Assembly (NCBI RefSeq): GCF_910594005.1 | Contig: NC_057826.1 | Location: forward strand, 22,477,501 to 22,541,500 | Direction of reading: 5' to 3' | DNA from: Cervus elaphus | Taxonomy: Eukaryota; Chordata; Mammalia; Artiodactyla; Cervidae | Length of the DNA: 64,000 bases | Position numbers and translations under genes: made by a program | In this document: positions 21,846-34,412 of the stretch, piece after piece | How the letters are laid out: each line of letters starts with the position of its first letter | Numbering within the stretch: the stretch's first letter is position 1 | Notes under the pieces: generated by a model | What the model saw: only the letters and a program-made list of their open reading frames with translations | What the model was told of the DNA's origin: nothing | Databases searched by the model: none

Positions 21846-23479
21846 AAAAGTTTTGTTTTCAAATTGTCAAAAATAGCCTTGGGTACATTATTCATAAAAG
21901 TAAATTTGTAAATAAATGGACCATTATAATTCATTATAGTTCAAACATATTTTATATTTTCCCAAACACTTCAAGAGAAAATATCACTAACTATACAATG
22001 ATTCTATTATAGGAAAATTAAATATGAATAAACATAGAATTTATAGTTAAAATGAAACTCTAAGCCTCTGGGATTACAACATGTACAACCAGCCAAATTA
22101 AGACTCAAACAGAGCAAGATACATGGTTGTGAGTTTCATAAATACCAAGATAAATAGTTTTTCTAAAAAGCCTTCTTGACTTAAAAGAATAATCCACCTA
22201 AAAAGCTGATGACTAGATAAAAGGGAGACCAGTCTTCTCCCACAAAGAGACATAAAAAGCTAGCAATAACAATGCTATTGAAAAATATTCTGGGATTTCA
22301 GAACTTGAAATACAAAAGCTCTTCTCTGTGGAGATGAACTCCTTCGATTCTCCAAGGGCTCTGTCAACATCATCAACCTCAAACACTTGGCTCTCACAAA
22401 AAATGTGATGACGCAGGAAATTGTCTGGAAACAAACAAATAAACAAAAAAAGCATTCTCTTTCCCTGGAACCAGAGTTGCCCCAATAGAGCAGGCAAGCA
22501 GCCAGTATGTCAGGGCTTCATTTAAAAATCTGTTTAATTGTTCCATTCCAATTCAACAAGCCCCTCTTCTAAGAATTCAGATAGAAAAAAAAAAAAAAAA
22601 AAGATCTTACAAGATATTATTTAGGTCTTACTTCACTAGCCCCTATTGAAGAAAACTCTAAGTGCTAATTAGTCATATAAACTGGGCAGATGAACTCCAA
22701 GTCTTTGTGTACCCGTCTTAGAAGGGTCTTTCTGTTCTGAGGGCCTAGTCAATTTGAAACTCACACTTGCAAATTACAACCTAGATTCACAATTGCATGC
22801 TAATTACTACTGTTTATCCATGAACTTTCCTACTTTTACAAAAGTAGGAAAAGAGAAAGCAGCTACAGCAACTACCTTATCACATTCTAGTTGGATTTTT
22901 GCAAACATTTATTGACTAGGCTGACATTATAGGGGCTATAAGAAAAGGTAAGAGATAGCCTACATTTCTCTAGCATTTTCTTATTTTTTTCTGCTTCTTT
23001 TCTTGGCAAAAATCACTTCCCTGTGAAGCACAAATAAAGAGAACAAACAAAACCAAAAATCTCACAGCTATTTACTGATATAAAGAAATTAAAATAATAC
23101 TATGTACTATTTAATATGTACTATGATACCAACTCAATTCACTTGACATCATTTCCTTTTTACATAATACGTTCTATGAAACTTACAATTCTAGTGGCTT
23201 GTGATGGCTTTTCCCCTCAGATTCAATGTTCCCCCTGAATGATGTGATTGACTATTTGTTCAATGAATCTTGTTGTGTAAATGTTTGTGATGGATATGAG
23301 TGGAAGAAAGAATAGATAATGATAATTCTGAGATGAATTCTCTTTCCAATTTCTCAAGTTATGAAAAAAATACCATGGATATTTCGGTTTGAGACTCCCT
23401 GTTTTGCTATTGGTCATTTTTATAACCACCATTGAAAACTTAAAAGCTTTATTGCTTCTGACCAAGATGAAGTAATAGG
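21846..23479. other. Unique sequence with a possible minus-strand exon
   Basis: Mostly unrecognised AT-rich DNA with a poly-A tract at 22587-22603. A 94-codon minus-strand frame at 22213-22497 contains a strong-looking 3' splice site: T-rich tract at about 22427-22455 and AG at 22426-22425. No matching donor or known protein was recognised. Confidence 0.35.
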
Positions 23480-26400
23480 GATCAGATTTACCCCACCACC
23501 TAGAATAGTAAAAAAAAAAAGAAAAAAAGTTTTAAGACAAAACATATGAAACAACTTTCTCTCTCCCACCCAAGACATTGGACATCAAGCAATGAAAAAG
23601 AGTGATCCCTTAGAGACAGAAAAAAAAGAACACCCTATGATTGCCCCAGCCTACTGCCCTGAAATAATTTCTAGGCTATGATATGGGGAGATAGAACCCA
23701 GGTGGAGGCAAGCAGACCCCTCAAGTTGAGAAGATGAAGCCTAGGGCCTGGGAAGAACAAGGCAGCTAGAGTTCTCAAGAGAGATCTGTGGAGAATTCCC
23801 CTCAATACAGGCATGTGAGGAAACTGCTTGAGGCTGTAGGAAAAAAGATTTAATAGGAGTAAAGAGACAAGTGCCCGGTTCTCACACAAAGCCAGGAGTA
23901 ATGCCTATCACCTCACCAACTAGACTGTAAGTTTCGTAAATCATGGAGCACTGAATAGAGTATACAGAAGGATCTTGCTTGATAGGGAAGAATAATTAGG
24001 TTTAAACCAAATGGTTCTGGTTCTGCCCCCACCCCACCCCCAATCTTAAAAGCAAGATACAAAAAGATCAAACTGTTTCCAAATAATTCAACTATATCCC
24101 AAAACAAAGCTTAATATTTATAGGAGTACAAAAAAATACAGCACCCAAGAAGGTGAAACTCACAATGTCTAGCATCTAATCAAATATAACTAAATATGTA
24201 TAGAAACTGCAAACTTAGACCTATAATAAGAAGAAAAATCAGTCACTGAAATGGACTCAGTACTGACATAAACGGTAGAATGAGTAGACAAGAACATCAA
24301 AATACTTATTTGAACCATATTCTGTATGTTTGAAAAGTTAAACAGAGATAGCATAAAGTTCCAAAATTAAACTTTTATAGATAAACACTACAATATATGA
24401 AATGACAAATACGCTGGATAGAATTAATGGTAGATTACTCAGTGGAGACGTTGAAAGAAACTACCAAATATAGAAACAGAGACAATTAATGATCTTGAAG
24501 CAATAGCAACATAAACAATCTAAAATGAAACAGAAAAAAATCAACAAAATGAAAAGAGCATCACTGAGCTATGAGACAACCTCAGGTGGCTTACTATATG
24601 TGTAATAGGAATCTCCAAGGAGAACAGAAGTAAAAGAGAAGAACAACTTTTGAAAAGATAATGGTCAGGATTTTGCCAAATTTGATGAAAACTGTAACTC
24701 CAAATATCAAAAAGCTCAACATATCCCAAACATTAAAAACATAAGAAAAGGACATAAAAGTACATCACAATTAAGTTGCTTGAAACCAGTGAAAAGAAAG
24801 AAAAAGGAACAAGAGAAAAAGATGTGTTATATACAGAGAAACAAAAATAAGTCCAGTTTCTATTGGAATTGTTTCTACTGGAAACAAAGTGAAAATACAG
24901 TAGTACAACTTCAAAACAATGGAAGAGAAAACTGTCAACTGAGAATTCTATTCCCAGGAAAACTTATCTTCCAAAAACAAAGGTAAAACAAAGAGCTCTT
25001 TAAACATGCAAAAGCTAAAAAAATTCATCAAGAAATAATAAAGTAAGTCCTTCAGGCAGAAGGAAAATAACATCAAATGGAAATCTGGATCTATACAAAG
25101 GAATAAAGAACAACAAAAATGATACCTACTAGGGAAGTATATAAGATATTTTATTACTTAAACATATTTTAAATAAAATTGGTTGCCTAAACAAAACTTT
25201 ATATGTGATTCATAATTTAACACGTATAAATAAAATGTATGACAACTACTAATAAAGCTACTATAACATTTGTATACTATATGTGAAGTGGCATAATAGC
25301 AGCTAGAGTGTGATAACTTGAGATGTATAATATAAGTTCTAACGTAACCACAAGAAGCAAAGTATTATAGGTAACAAGACAATAAAGGATATAAAATGGA
25401 ATCATAAAAAACACTTAATCCAAAGGAAGATGGGATACATTAATGTACAAAACTTAATTGCTTCCTTATATACTGGCGGGCTTCCCTGGTGGCTCAGCTG
25501 GTAAAGAATCCGCCTGCAATGCGGGAGACCTGGGTTTGATCCCTGGGTTGGGAAGATCCCCTGCAGAAGAGAACAGGAATCCATTCCAGTATTCTTGCCT
25601 GGAAAATCCCATGGACACAGGAGCCTGGCAGGCTGTAGCCCATGGGGTTGCAAAGAGTGAGACATGACTGAGCAACTATTACTTACTCACTCACACTGGC
25701 AATGAACAATTAGAATTTGAAATTAGAAACACAACACCATTTACACTGCCACTGAAAGAGAGAGAGAGAGAAATACTTAGGTATAAATACTTAGGATCTA
25801 TATGAGGAAACTATAAAACTCTGATGACATAACTCAAAGAAGATCTAAATAAATGGAGAGACATTCCATGGGTAGGAAGACCCAATATTTTCAAAAAGTT
25901 GATTCTTCCCCAAATCCCCATAAGTTGCCTTATGGATAAGGACAAATTGATAATAAAGCTTATAAAGCAAGGCAAAAGACCCATAGTAGTCCACACAATA
26001 CAGAAGAAAAACAAAATTGGAGGACTGAAACTACCTGACTTCAAGACTTACTGTAAAGCTACAGTAATCTAGGCAGTATGCCATCAGTGAAAGAACAGAT
26101 AACTAAATCAATGGGAAATAAGAGAGAGCTTATAAATAGACTCATGTATAGTCAACTGAATTTTGACAAAGGAGCAAAAGGCAATTCAATGTAGAAGGAT
26201 CATCTTTTCAACAAACGGTGCTAGAACAGTCAAACACCCACATTTTAAAAAATGAGTTTAGACACTTAGCTTACACCCTTTACAAAAATTAGCTCAAAGT
26301 GGATGATAGAATTAAATATAAAATACAAAGTCATAGAACTCTGGAAGGTAATATAAAATAGGAGAAAAGCTAGGTGACTTTGAGCTTGGCAATGAGTTTC

Positions 26401-27465
26401 TGGATATAACAGCAAAAGCTCTCTCCATGAAAGAAAAAATTGTCAAGCTGGACTTCAGTAAAATTGAAAATTTTTACTTAGCAAAAGACACTGTTAACAG
26501 AATGAAATGGCTTGTCTGACTGAGACAAAAACTTTACAAAATGCTTAGTGATAAAGGATTCATATCCAAAACATACAAGGGACTCAAAAAAACTTTTAAA
26601 CAATCTGATTTAAAAATGGGTAAAAGATTTGAATAGACATCTTATCAAATAAGACATACAAGTGACAAATAAGTATTTACTTAAAAGATGCTCAACCTCA
26701 TATGTCATTAGGGAATTGAAAATTAAAACAATAATGAGATACCATGGTACATCTATTTGAATGGAAAAGATGCAAAGCTCTGACATTATCAAATGCTGGC
26801 AAGCATGTGAAGCAACAGGAACTCTATTTCATTGCTGGTAGAAATGCAAAAGGGTATAGCCACTCTGGAATAGTTTGTCAGTTTTTTACAAAGCTTAACA
26901 CACATCATCCTGTGATCTAACCATTATACTCCCAGGAATTTATCCATGAAAAAAAAAAAGGCATACCTCTGATTTGTAGTCAAATGTTCATAGTAGCTTT
27001 AATTATAATATCCATAAACTGGAAAAGAACCCCAAATATCCATCACTAGGTGACTGGATAAGTAAATTGTGTTATATGAATACAATGGACCACTACTTAA
27101 AATGAGTAAAATAGTGATACACGCAACACATGGATAAATCTCAAAATAATTAAGCTGAGTGAAAAAGATAGGCAAAAAGAGTTTACCCTAAATGACTCTG
27201 TTTATATAAGACTCTAGAAAATGCAAACTACAGTGACAAAAACAGATGAGTGGTTTGCTTGAAGAGGGTAAGGTAGGGAAGGATGGGAGAGATGGATTAA
27301 AACAGCCATAGAGAAACTTTTGGGGATGATGGACATGTTCATTATCCTGACCATGGTGGTGACTTCATGAGTATTTACATATGTTAAATCTTATCAAATT
27401 GCATTAAAGATATGCTGCCTACTGTCAATTATGATTCAACAGAGCTGTTAAAAATGTTTAACACT
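23480..27465 (+). mobile_element. Degenerate L1M element, about 4 kb, internally deleted
   Basis: 23480-25436 resembles the 5' UTR/ORF1 side of old L1 ('aaaactgtcaactgagaatt', 'gtccttcaggcagaaggaaa'). From about 25437 the sequence jumps into ORF2 ('caatgaacaattagaatttg', 'ggaggactgaaactacctga', 'gactggataagtaaattgtg'). The 3' UTR ends near 27465. All frames are broken, and the ORF1-ORF2 middle is missing. A Bov-tA interrupts it at 25478. Confidence 0.75.
25478..25694 (+). mobile_element. Bov-tA SINE inside L1M
   Basis: 'gggcttccctggtggctcag', the B-box-like 'gggtttgatccctgg', body 'cattccagtattcttgcctg', end 'gactgagcaactattactta'. Flanks 'actggc' at 25472-25477 and 25695-25700 fit a short TSD. 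One of the better conserved copies here. Confidence 0.95.
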
Positions 27466-27559
27466 GCCATTTTTAGTCTCATGTTTGACTCTACTCCGTA
27501 ATTCCTCCCTGTTGTGCTTTCTCCACAATAGCCAGTAGTATCAAATTTAAAGAAATACT

Positions 27560-27790
27560 TCCTCATTCACCATTAAATAAAAAAATATTTAATGAAACCC
27601 TAATGTATGTTAAGTCAGTGGACTGGGCACTTGAAGGGGATACAGATGGACAATACAGGGATAGATGTCAGGTGACAAGGGATAAGCAACACCGAGGGTG
27701 ATGAAGTGTAGTTCATGTTGCCAGAGTATAAAAAGCCTCAGAGAATGATTAAACAGGAAGGTAAATTTTAGATCACAAAGAGCTCTTCCA
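27560..27790 (+). mobile_element. Ancient LINE-like repeat (uncertain)
   Basis: 'aatatttaatgaaaccctaa', 'ggactgggcacttgaagggg' and 'atacagatggacaatacagg' resemble the 'size/position' segment of L2-like fossils. Low certainty. Confidence 0.3.
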
Positions 27791-29439
27791 AAAAGTCTTT
27801 AAAAAAAAAATGATAAGGTTAATATGTCAGAATTTCACAAATACAGAAGTCAAACACAAGTTCTTAAATTCTCTTAGACTCTTCTCATTTATTAAATTGC
27901 AATATAATAAATCCCAAGGAAAGGACATGATATTAGGGAGGAGCTAATTCTAAAGAGTGGATTATAGAAACATTTTCTCATAGTGTGAAAATCAAGGAAA
28001 CAGTGTAGGCCCAGTATCATCTAATTGAACTATTTCTCCTGAGTTTGTAGACTTCAGTTGATTGTATGAAAATTTATCAACTTTGGCATGCTCCCCTTAA
28101 GGGTCAGGAATCTCTGGCTGTTATGCCTCAAGTGGAATAAGTCTCCTGGAGAAATTCTTTTGCTACCACAACTATTTCAGTGCGGTTCTAAGTGGTGAGT
28201 CCCAATGCTTGCCAAATTCCTCTGGTTTGATCCCATCTGGATGAACCCAAACTAGAGCAAAATAGCACCTTCTACTTCCTGCTCATATTCGATTATAATA
28301 TTCCTCCAAACTCATGTCTACTTTTAAGAAACTGCCAGGCTGACGCTTTTAACCTAACATGTGACAGGAGATAGGAACATGCACAAGGAATATCCATTCT
28401 GCTCTCTACCACTGCTGCACTTTCACTTTCACCTTACTGAAAAAACAATTTAAAAAAAGTGTCTACACTTCTATGCATCTAACCATAGTTATGGACCAAA
28501 TTACATGGGTTTGAAAGTACCTAAGCAATGAAGGGTTCCATATGGAGGAAAGCAAATAGTGTCTCTTTCTAGTTGCACTAAATTTCTCTAAAATCTAAGC
28601 CAAAGCTCTTTCTCCCAAGCACTCTCTTTATTAGAGAAGCAAAATTCTTTCTGTCTAGTTTCTCAAGGTCCTTCCATCCACTTCAAACTTGAGTGCATTC
28701 CAGTCAGCCAATGACATCAACGCAACCCAAGAGGCCCTCAACTGAAATTCCCCTGAATCACTCCTTCTGAAGCTTCCAAACCTTCTTTTGTTGCTTCCGG
28801 CCTTTGCTAATTCAATCTTAGCTTTTGTTTCCTAACTCATTCCTCCTCTCCATGCCATACAGTTCAAAAGAGCAACAATGAAAACACAGATCTACTTCCT
28901 TTCAACAGAATGATCTTGGACCCCTTTATGTTGAACATAACTTTAGCCTATTCTCCAAACAGGTACGTATAATTTCACATCAAAGATGTTCATCACACAG
29001 TTCACTGAGTTTCAGGATAACAGTAAATATTTCAAGCTTCTCAAAAATATGAATATAACATTCCATATAGCTTATATTCTAGATTTATACCCTAGTGTTT
29101 ATCTAAATGAAAACCAGGGGCCAAACCCAAGGATGCTCCAGATGTCTTCCTAAGTTAAGTTCAACTTGCACAAAAATTTTTGGACAAGATACACTGCAGC
29201 TAGGTACAGATGAAAGCCATAAAGAAAAGGGAAATGCATGAATCACTGTCATGGTATAAATAACTTTCAGGAATTCATTTCTAGACAACTCACCCCATTC
29301 ATATTTTAATGCTAAATTTAGGAGAATATTGAAGAAGTGGAGCTCAGACTAGCCAATTATAAAATACCTATTTTAATAAATTATTATTTACATATGTGAT
29401 ATAACATTTCCCTATGATAGGTAGGGTTTGATAATAATA
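27791..29439. other. Unassigned unique sequence
   Basis: About 1.65 kb with no repeat or exon recognised. One of the longer repeat-poor stretches of the left half. Confidence 0.45.
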
Positions 29440-29660
29440 ATTTGTTGAACACATGTATAACAGGCACATTATATAGATCAGATAATGCAATATTCATAAT
29501 AACCCTAAATTATTACTATTATTCCCATATCACAGAAGAAGAAACAGAGTCCCTAAAAACTTATTACTTGCCCAATTTACCCTACCTATAGGTGCAGAAC
29601 AAGATATTCAAACCCAAATCTCTGGCTTCGAAACCTCTGCCCTTTCCAGGAGGATGCACT
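29440..29660 (+). mobile_element. MIR
   Basis: Good MIR order: 'ggcacattatatagatcaga', 'cataataaccctaaattatt', 'cacagaagaagaaacagagt', 'cttattacttgcccaattta', then 'aaacccaaatctctggcttc'. Near full-length core. Confidence 0.75.
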
Positions 29661-29749
29661 CCCTGGCTGTTGAAGCAGTTATTACTGGTCTAGTGATTTG
29701 GAAAATTCCTGACACATGGAGTCTGGAGTGGTATAATGGAAAAATACTT

Positions 29750-29900
29750 GTGAGCCTAAGCTCTGGAGGTATGTGACCTTGGCCTAATCCTGTTCCTTTT
29801 GCAGGCTTTTTCTCATCTATGAAATGAAGTTTGGGTAGGTAACATCTAAGGGCCCTTCCAGCACTAATACTTTATCAAACTATGACTCTATGAATTATAG
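29750..29900 (+). mobile_element. MIR-related fragment
   Basis: 'gtgaccttggcctaatcctg', 'ttttctcatctatgaaatga' and 'agggcccttccagcactaat' match MIR/MIR3-type sequence. Confidence 0.55.
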
Positions 29901-31599
29901 ACAACACAAAAAATGTGGACTGGGCGAAAGGATGAACGACAAAAGGGTTAACTTGGTGTAAGAAACAATATAACCAAGTCCAGGACTGAGAAAAAGACAG
30001 GTAGAACTGAAAGAAAAATGACTTTGTAATATTGATATTATATTCCTAACGTGAATGAAAAGACTTTACATAGTTCCTATAAAGCTAAACAGAATCCTAT
30101 CAAATAGATTCACTTATTTAAATTTAACATATCTAACATTTACATTCCTTGAAATAAAATACAAAAATCATACAGACAGAAGAAACCATCAGACAGATCC
30201 AAATACAGACACATTTTGAGTTTTGCTTTTTACACTAGCTTCTGAGACCTATGTAAAGTTCTTACATAAACAAGAGTGTGAAGTGGTTCTGCCAAGTAGG
30301 AGGCAAGATAGTTGATGGCATTTCCAGAGTGGCAGAGAACAATCCATTGGACCTAAAGAAGCTCTCCTTATCAGCAAAAGATGACTGTGAGGCGGTTTTG
30401 TTGTGTTTTTCTTTCAATATTCAGGCCAGCAAGGTCAGTTTGTGCATGCTGAAATGATTTAAAACCTTCATGACTTCTTCTTATATTCAGCCAAGATTCT
30501 TCAAGCAGATTTCCTGATTCGTGCTCAGTTTTCTAAAATGATGAGAACCAAGTGTCTCTTTGCTCATTCGCCATCACTAAGAGCCAGCATGAGGTGTATG
30601 CAGACAAGCTCAGTGGGGAAACACCGAAAGCCAGAGGTGAAAGGACACCAAAGCTAGCCACCCCCCACAACTGTGGCTGGATGGACAGCAACCAGCCAAG
30701 ATCTCTCTGGGCCTTGGGAGACCTAATGGTTTGGGATACACTGTCAGAGAAGAGAAGGGGTCCAATTTCTAGGCTTGTAAGCTCTGGCTATCCAACTCAA
30801 GCTCTCCCAAGAGATAAATATGTTTTATGTGGAAAAAAGGCAAAACAAAAAAAAGAAGAAGATGGGCAGAGAACCTGAGACAAACCAAACCTTCCATAGG
30901 ACGTTCGCAGACAAAAAGGCTGAGGAATGCAGAGGGAGGAAAAATCTCCCCCAAAGAGAGGAGAGGAAAAAATTAAAGCCATCAGTTCTGACGTTTGCCA
31001 AAGAAGGAGAGAGAACACTGCTCAAACTGCCTATAAACCAGGTAAAAGTGACTGTGGGTTCTGACAGAGTCCACACACCCTAACAACGCCCCACTGCCAA
31101 GGCCACCACCTCTGGGCCTTCACTGACAACTGCAGCTGCTTTCCAAAGCCCCAGAAAGCAGCAGGCAGAATACAGTGACAGCTGGAAGAAGGGGATTAGG
31201 CAAGGAGCTGGCATAAATAGAAGCATAGCCAAAACGCACAAATATGAAGGGAGAGAGACAATTTTCCTGTGTGGTTTGTGTGTGTGGTATGGGGGTAGCT
31301 CAAAATAAGAGTGAGCCAAAGTTCTGGCCTTGATTGCCTGGAGGCTTTGGCAGTCTCAGCTTTTCTCATGCAGGCCAGGAAATGGAGCTTTCAGCTGTCT
31401 GCTTCAATGTTCTCAATGTCACCATTTTCGTGTTTGGCCCCTGGCTCGTTTGCATTTTCTTCTTCTTTTGGGGATTAGCACATGCGTGTAGAAAATCCAT
31501 TTTGGTTATTCAAGACTCTGTCATTTCCGCCCAAACCTTATTTGTAAACTAAGGATTTCAAGAAGTCCTGACAGTATAATACAAACTATAGAGTAAGAT
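29901..31599. other. Unassigned sequence with a purine-rich segment
   Basis: No exon supported. At 30820-30990 the plus strand is strongly purine-rich, which removes stops and produces four overlapping frames on both strands (60-110 codons) between 30552 and 31083. None has a recognisable domain. Confidence 0.4.
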
Positions 31600-31745
31600 G
31601 ATCTGCAAGGGGCCTTTGAGACCATCTAATGCACTCTGATTTTACAGCTGGGGAAACGAAGAGTACCTAAGGAAAGTAGGGTGATCTGCTGACATCATAC
31701 TAATATTTAGAGAGCAGCAAAAGTCAGGACAAATATCCAATTCTC
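31600..31745 (+). mobile_element. MIR-like fragment
   Basis: 'gagaccatctaatgcactct', 'gattttacagctggggaaac' and 'gaagagtacctaaggaaag' follow the MIR3/MIR pattern. Confidence 0.55.
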
Positions 31746-32069
31746 CCATTCCATCCAGTTAGCGCCCTCCCTGTCCACAAATATTGGTGTTCCTTTAGGG
31801 CTCCATCTCAGATAAAATGCTAATCTTCCCCCACCAAACCTTTTTATTTTTTTAATTTTTTTCAAACCCTTTTTAAAAGAGAACTTGATAAGAACTGTGA
31901 TATATTCTCTCTGTTTACTTCTTTAAAAATTGCATATAAGTTTGGTAAGTAACTAGCCAAAATGTTAGGTCTTAAGGAAAAGAGACTTGGAGACATATAA
32001 CTAACAGCACTCAGAAAAAAGACTAACCTAACCAAGCAGAGTATCTTTATTTCTTTGTTTAGGAGATGG

Positions 32070-32850
32070 ATCCAAAAATATAAACAAATGGGACCTAATT
32101 AAAATTAGAAGCTTTCATACTGCAATGGAAGCCATATATGAAACAAAAAGAGAACCTACTTAATAGGAGAAAATATTAGCAAATAATATGACTGATAAGA
32201 GGTTTCATACATATATACATACTTATATTTGTATATATAATATTCAATATATATATCCATATGTGGAGATATATATATCCAGCATATATAAACAGTTCAT
32301 AGAACTCAACATTATAAAACACCCCATACAATCCAATTAAAAAATGGGCAGAAGAACGGAATTGACATATTTTCCAAAGAGGACATGCAGATAGATGGCC
32401 AACAGGCACATGAAAAGATGGTCAGTTTCCTAATCAACAGGGAAATGCAAATCAAAAACAAAATGAGTTGTTACCTCATACCTGTAAGAATGGCCATCAT
32501 CAAAAAGAACAGAAGCAACAAAAGTTGGCAAGGATATGGAGAAATGGGAACCTTCTATTGGTGGGAATCTAAACTGTTGTAGCCACAGTGCAAAACGGTA
32601 TGGAGGTTTTAAAAAAAACTAAAAACAGAACTATCATATGACCCAGTAATTCCATTCCTAGGTATATATCTGGGGGAAAAAACACTAATTCAAAAAGATA
32701 CATGCACCTCAATGTTCACAGTAGCATTATTTACAACTGCCAAGACATGGTAGCAACCTAACTGTCCATCAACAAGTGAGTGGATAAAGAAGATGTGGTA
32801 TGCATACACACACGCACATGCACATATATATAATATACAATGGAATTTTC
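32070..32850 (+). mobile_element. L1 ORF2 3' region
   Basis: 'acctaattaaaattagaagc', 'gaaatgcaaatcaaaaacaa', 'tgggaatctaaactgttgta' and 'gtccatcaacaagtgagtgg' give the end of ORF2 in order. Stops in every frame. A TA-rich expansion lies at 32205-32300. Confidence 0.88.
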
Positions 32851-32974
32851 CCCTTTTTGCCAAAACAATTTCTGATATTGAGAAAAATCACATTCTCAGA
32901 AAAAAGTAACCAACCTTTAAAGGCTTTAAAGGTCCTGATTCTGAAAAGGAGTTTGTGAGTGTGGAGGGATAGGT

Positions 32975-33150
32975 GGAAATATGGCCCCTTGGTATTCACA
33001 GGGAATTAGTTCCAGGACATCCTGTGCAGACACCAAAATCCTCGAATGTTCAAGTCCCTTACATAAAATGGCTCAGTACAGTTGGCCCACCATATCCACA
33101 AGTTCCACATCTATGGATATGCAGGGCCCACTGAATATCAGTTTACAAGT
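32975..33150. mobile_element. Tigger/MER2-like DNA transposon fragment
   Basis: 'ttggtattcacagggaatta', 'gttccaggacatcctgtgca', 'caaaatcctcgaatgttcaa' and 'ttggcccaccatatccacaa' resemble the terminal sequences of mariner-derived Tigger elements. The two end-like blocks are close together, as in a short non-autonomous copy. Confidence 0.5.
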
Positions 33151-33639
33151 ACATAACAAAGCAGTCTATCTTCTTTTCTCAAATTTGTTTTTGAGAAAAA
33201 CATTTTTGTCCAGTACTATGGAAACCATACTAAAATATGACATTAAAACATAAAAACAAAAATACCTCCCTTTGCTGCATCTACTGTAAGAATGAAGTCA
33301 ATTCTCAACAGACTATCAACATTCCAGAAAATGTCCACATCACCCTGAACATAGTAACTATCACATAGTTACTGTGAAGGGCCCCAGAGGCACCCCACAG
33401 AGGGATTCAGTCACATCAGTGTAGACCTCAGTCGCCCTTGGAGGGAAAAAGAGGCTCTGGGTTGACAAATAGTGGGAAACACAAAAAACTGGCTGTAGTT
33501 GGCATCAGCTGCAGTTTTATACAGGACACCAACAAGGGCATTACAGGGGTTGTTATGGTCGTTAAGGTGAAGCCTGTATGTGCCCACCTCTCAATCGACA
33601 TCCTTATTCAGAAGAGGTCACTTACAGTGGGGGGAAGTT

Positions 33640-33895
33640 GGGGGGGATGAACTGAGAGAGTAGCACTGAAATACACACATTATCATATTAAAATAGCCAG
33701 TGGGAAGTTGCTGTACGCCACGAGGAGCTCAATCAGGTGTTCCGTAACAACCTAGGGGGTGGGATGAAATAGGGGGTAGGAGGGAGGTTTAAGAGGGAGG
33801 GGACATATATATACCTATGGCTGATTCACACTGTTGTATAGCAGAAATCAACATAACACTGGAAAGCAATTATCCTCCAATTAAAATTTAAAAAA
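33640..33895 (+). mobile_element. Ruminant L1 (L1-BT type) 3' end
   Basis: 'gagagtagcactgaaataca', 'gccagtgggaagttgctgta', 'acctatggctgattcacact', 'aagcaattatcctccaatta' is the ruminant-specific L1 3' UTR and A-rich terminus. Well conserved, so younger than the L1M pieces. Confidence 0.85.
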
Positions 33896-34075
33896 ATTTT
33901 TTTTAAAAGAGGTCTCTTGTTGAACTCTACAATGTCCTGGGTGGAAAAAAACATGGAAAAAACATCCACAGGGTATCTCAAGTCTAGAAAAATCAGTTAA
34001 GTCTTGAAGGAAACTATACTGAACTTATGTCAAATTCAGCTGCTTTGATTTAGCAAGTCACAAAGGTTAAAAACA

Positions 34076-34194
34076 GCCTTCCTGGGCAGTTCAGCTGGTA
34101 AAGAATCCACCTGCAATGCAGGCGGCTCCAGTTCGATTCCTGGGTTAGGAAGCTCCCCTGGAGAGGGGACAGGCTACCCACTCCAGCATTCTTG
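34076..34194 (+). mobile_element. Bov-tA head, truncated, abutting a full copy
   Basis: 'ccttcctgggcagttcagct' and 'caggctacccactccagcat' give the tRNA head and the start of the body. It stops at 'attctt' where the next Bov-tA begins. Confidence 0.9.
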
Positions 34195-34412
34195 GATTTC
34201 TCTGGTAGCTCAGGTGGTAAAGAGTCTGCCCACAGTGTGGGAGACCTGACTTCGATCCCTGGGTTGAGAAGATCCCCTGGAAAAGGAAATGGCAACCTAT
34301 TCCAGTATTTTTGCCTGGAGAGAATTCCATGGACAGAGGAGCCTGGTGGGCTACAGTCCATGGGGTCACAAAGAGTCGGACATGACTGAGCAACTTCACT
34401 TTCACTTTTTTC
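34195..34412 (+). mobile_element. Bov-tA SINE, second unit of a tandem pair
   Basis: New tRNA head 'ggatttctctggtagctcag' followed by the full Bov-A body and 'gactgagcaacttcactttc'. Together with the preceding truncated unit it forms a composite SINE. Confidence 0.93.

Noticed and set aside
21791..22012. Cys/Val-repeat open frame
   Set aside because: Product of translating the (TG)n microsatellite.
25478..25560. tRNA gene
   Set aside because: The A/B-box-like segments here and in the other copies belong to the tRNA-derived head of Bov-tA; no cloverleaf with acceptor stem is complete.
30552..31083. Four overlapping frames on both strands
   Set aside because: Purine-rich strand asymmetry removes stops. 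The peptides are low in recognisable features and no splice or promoter context was found.
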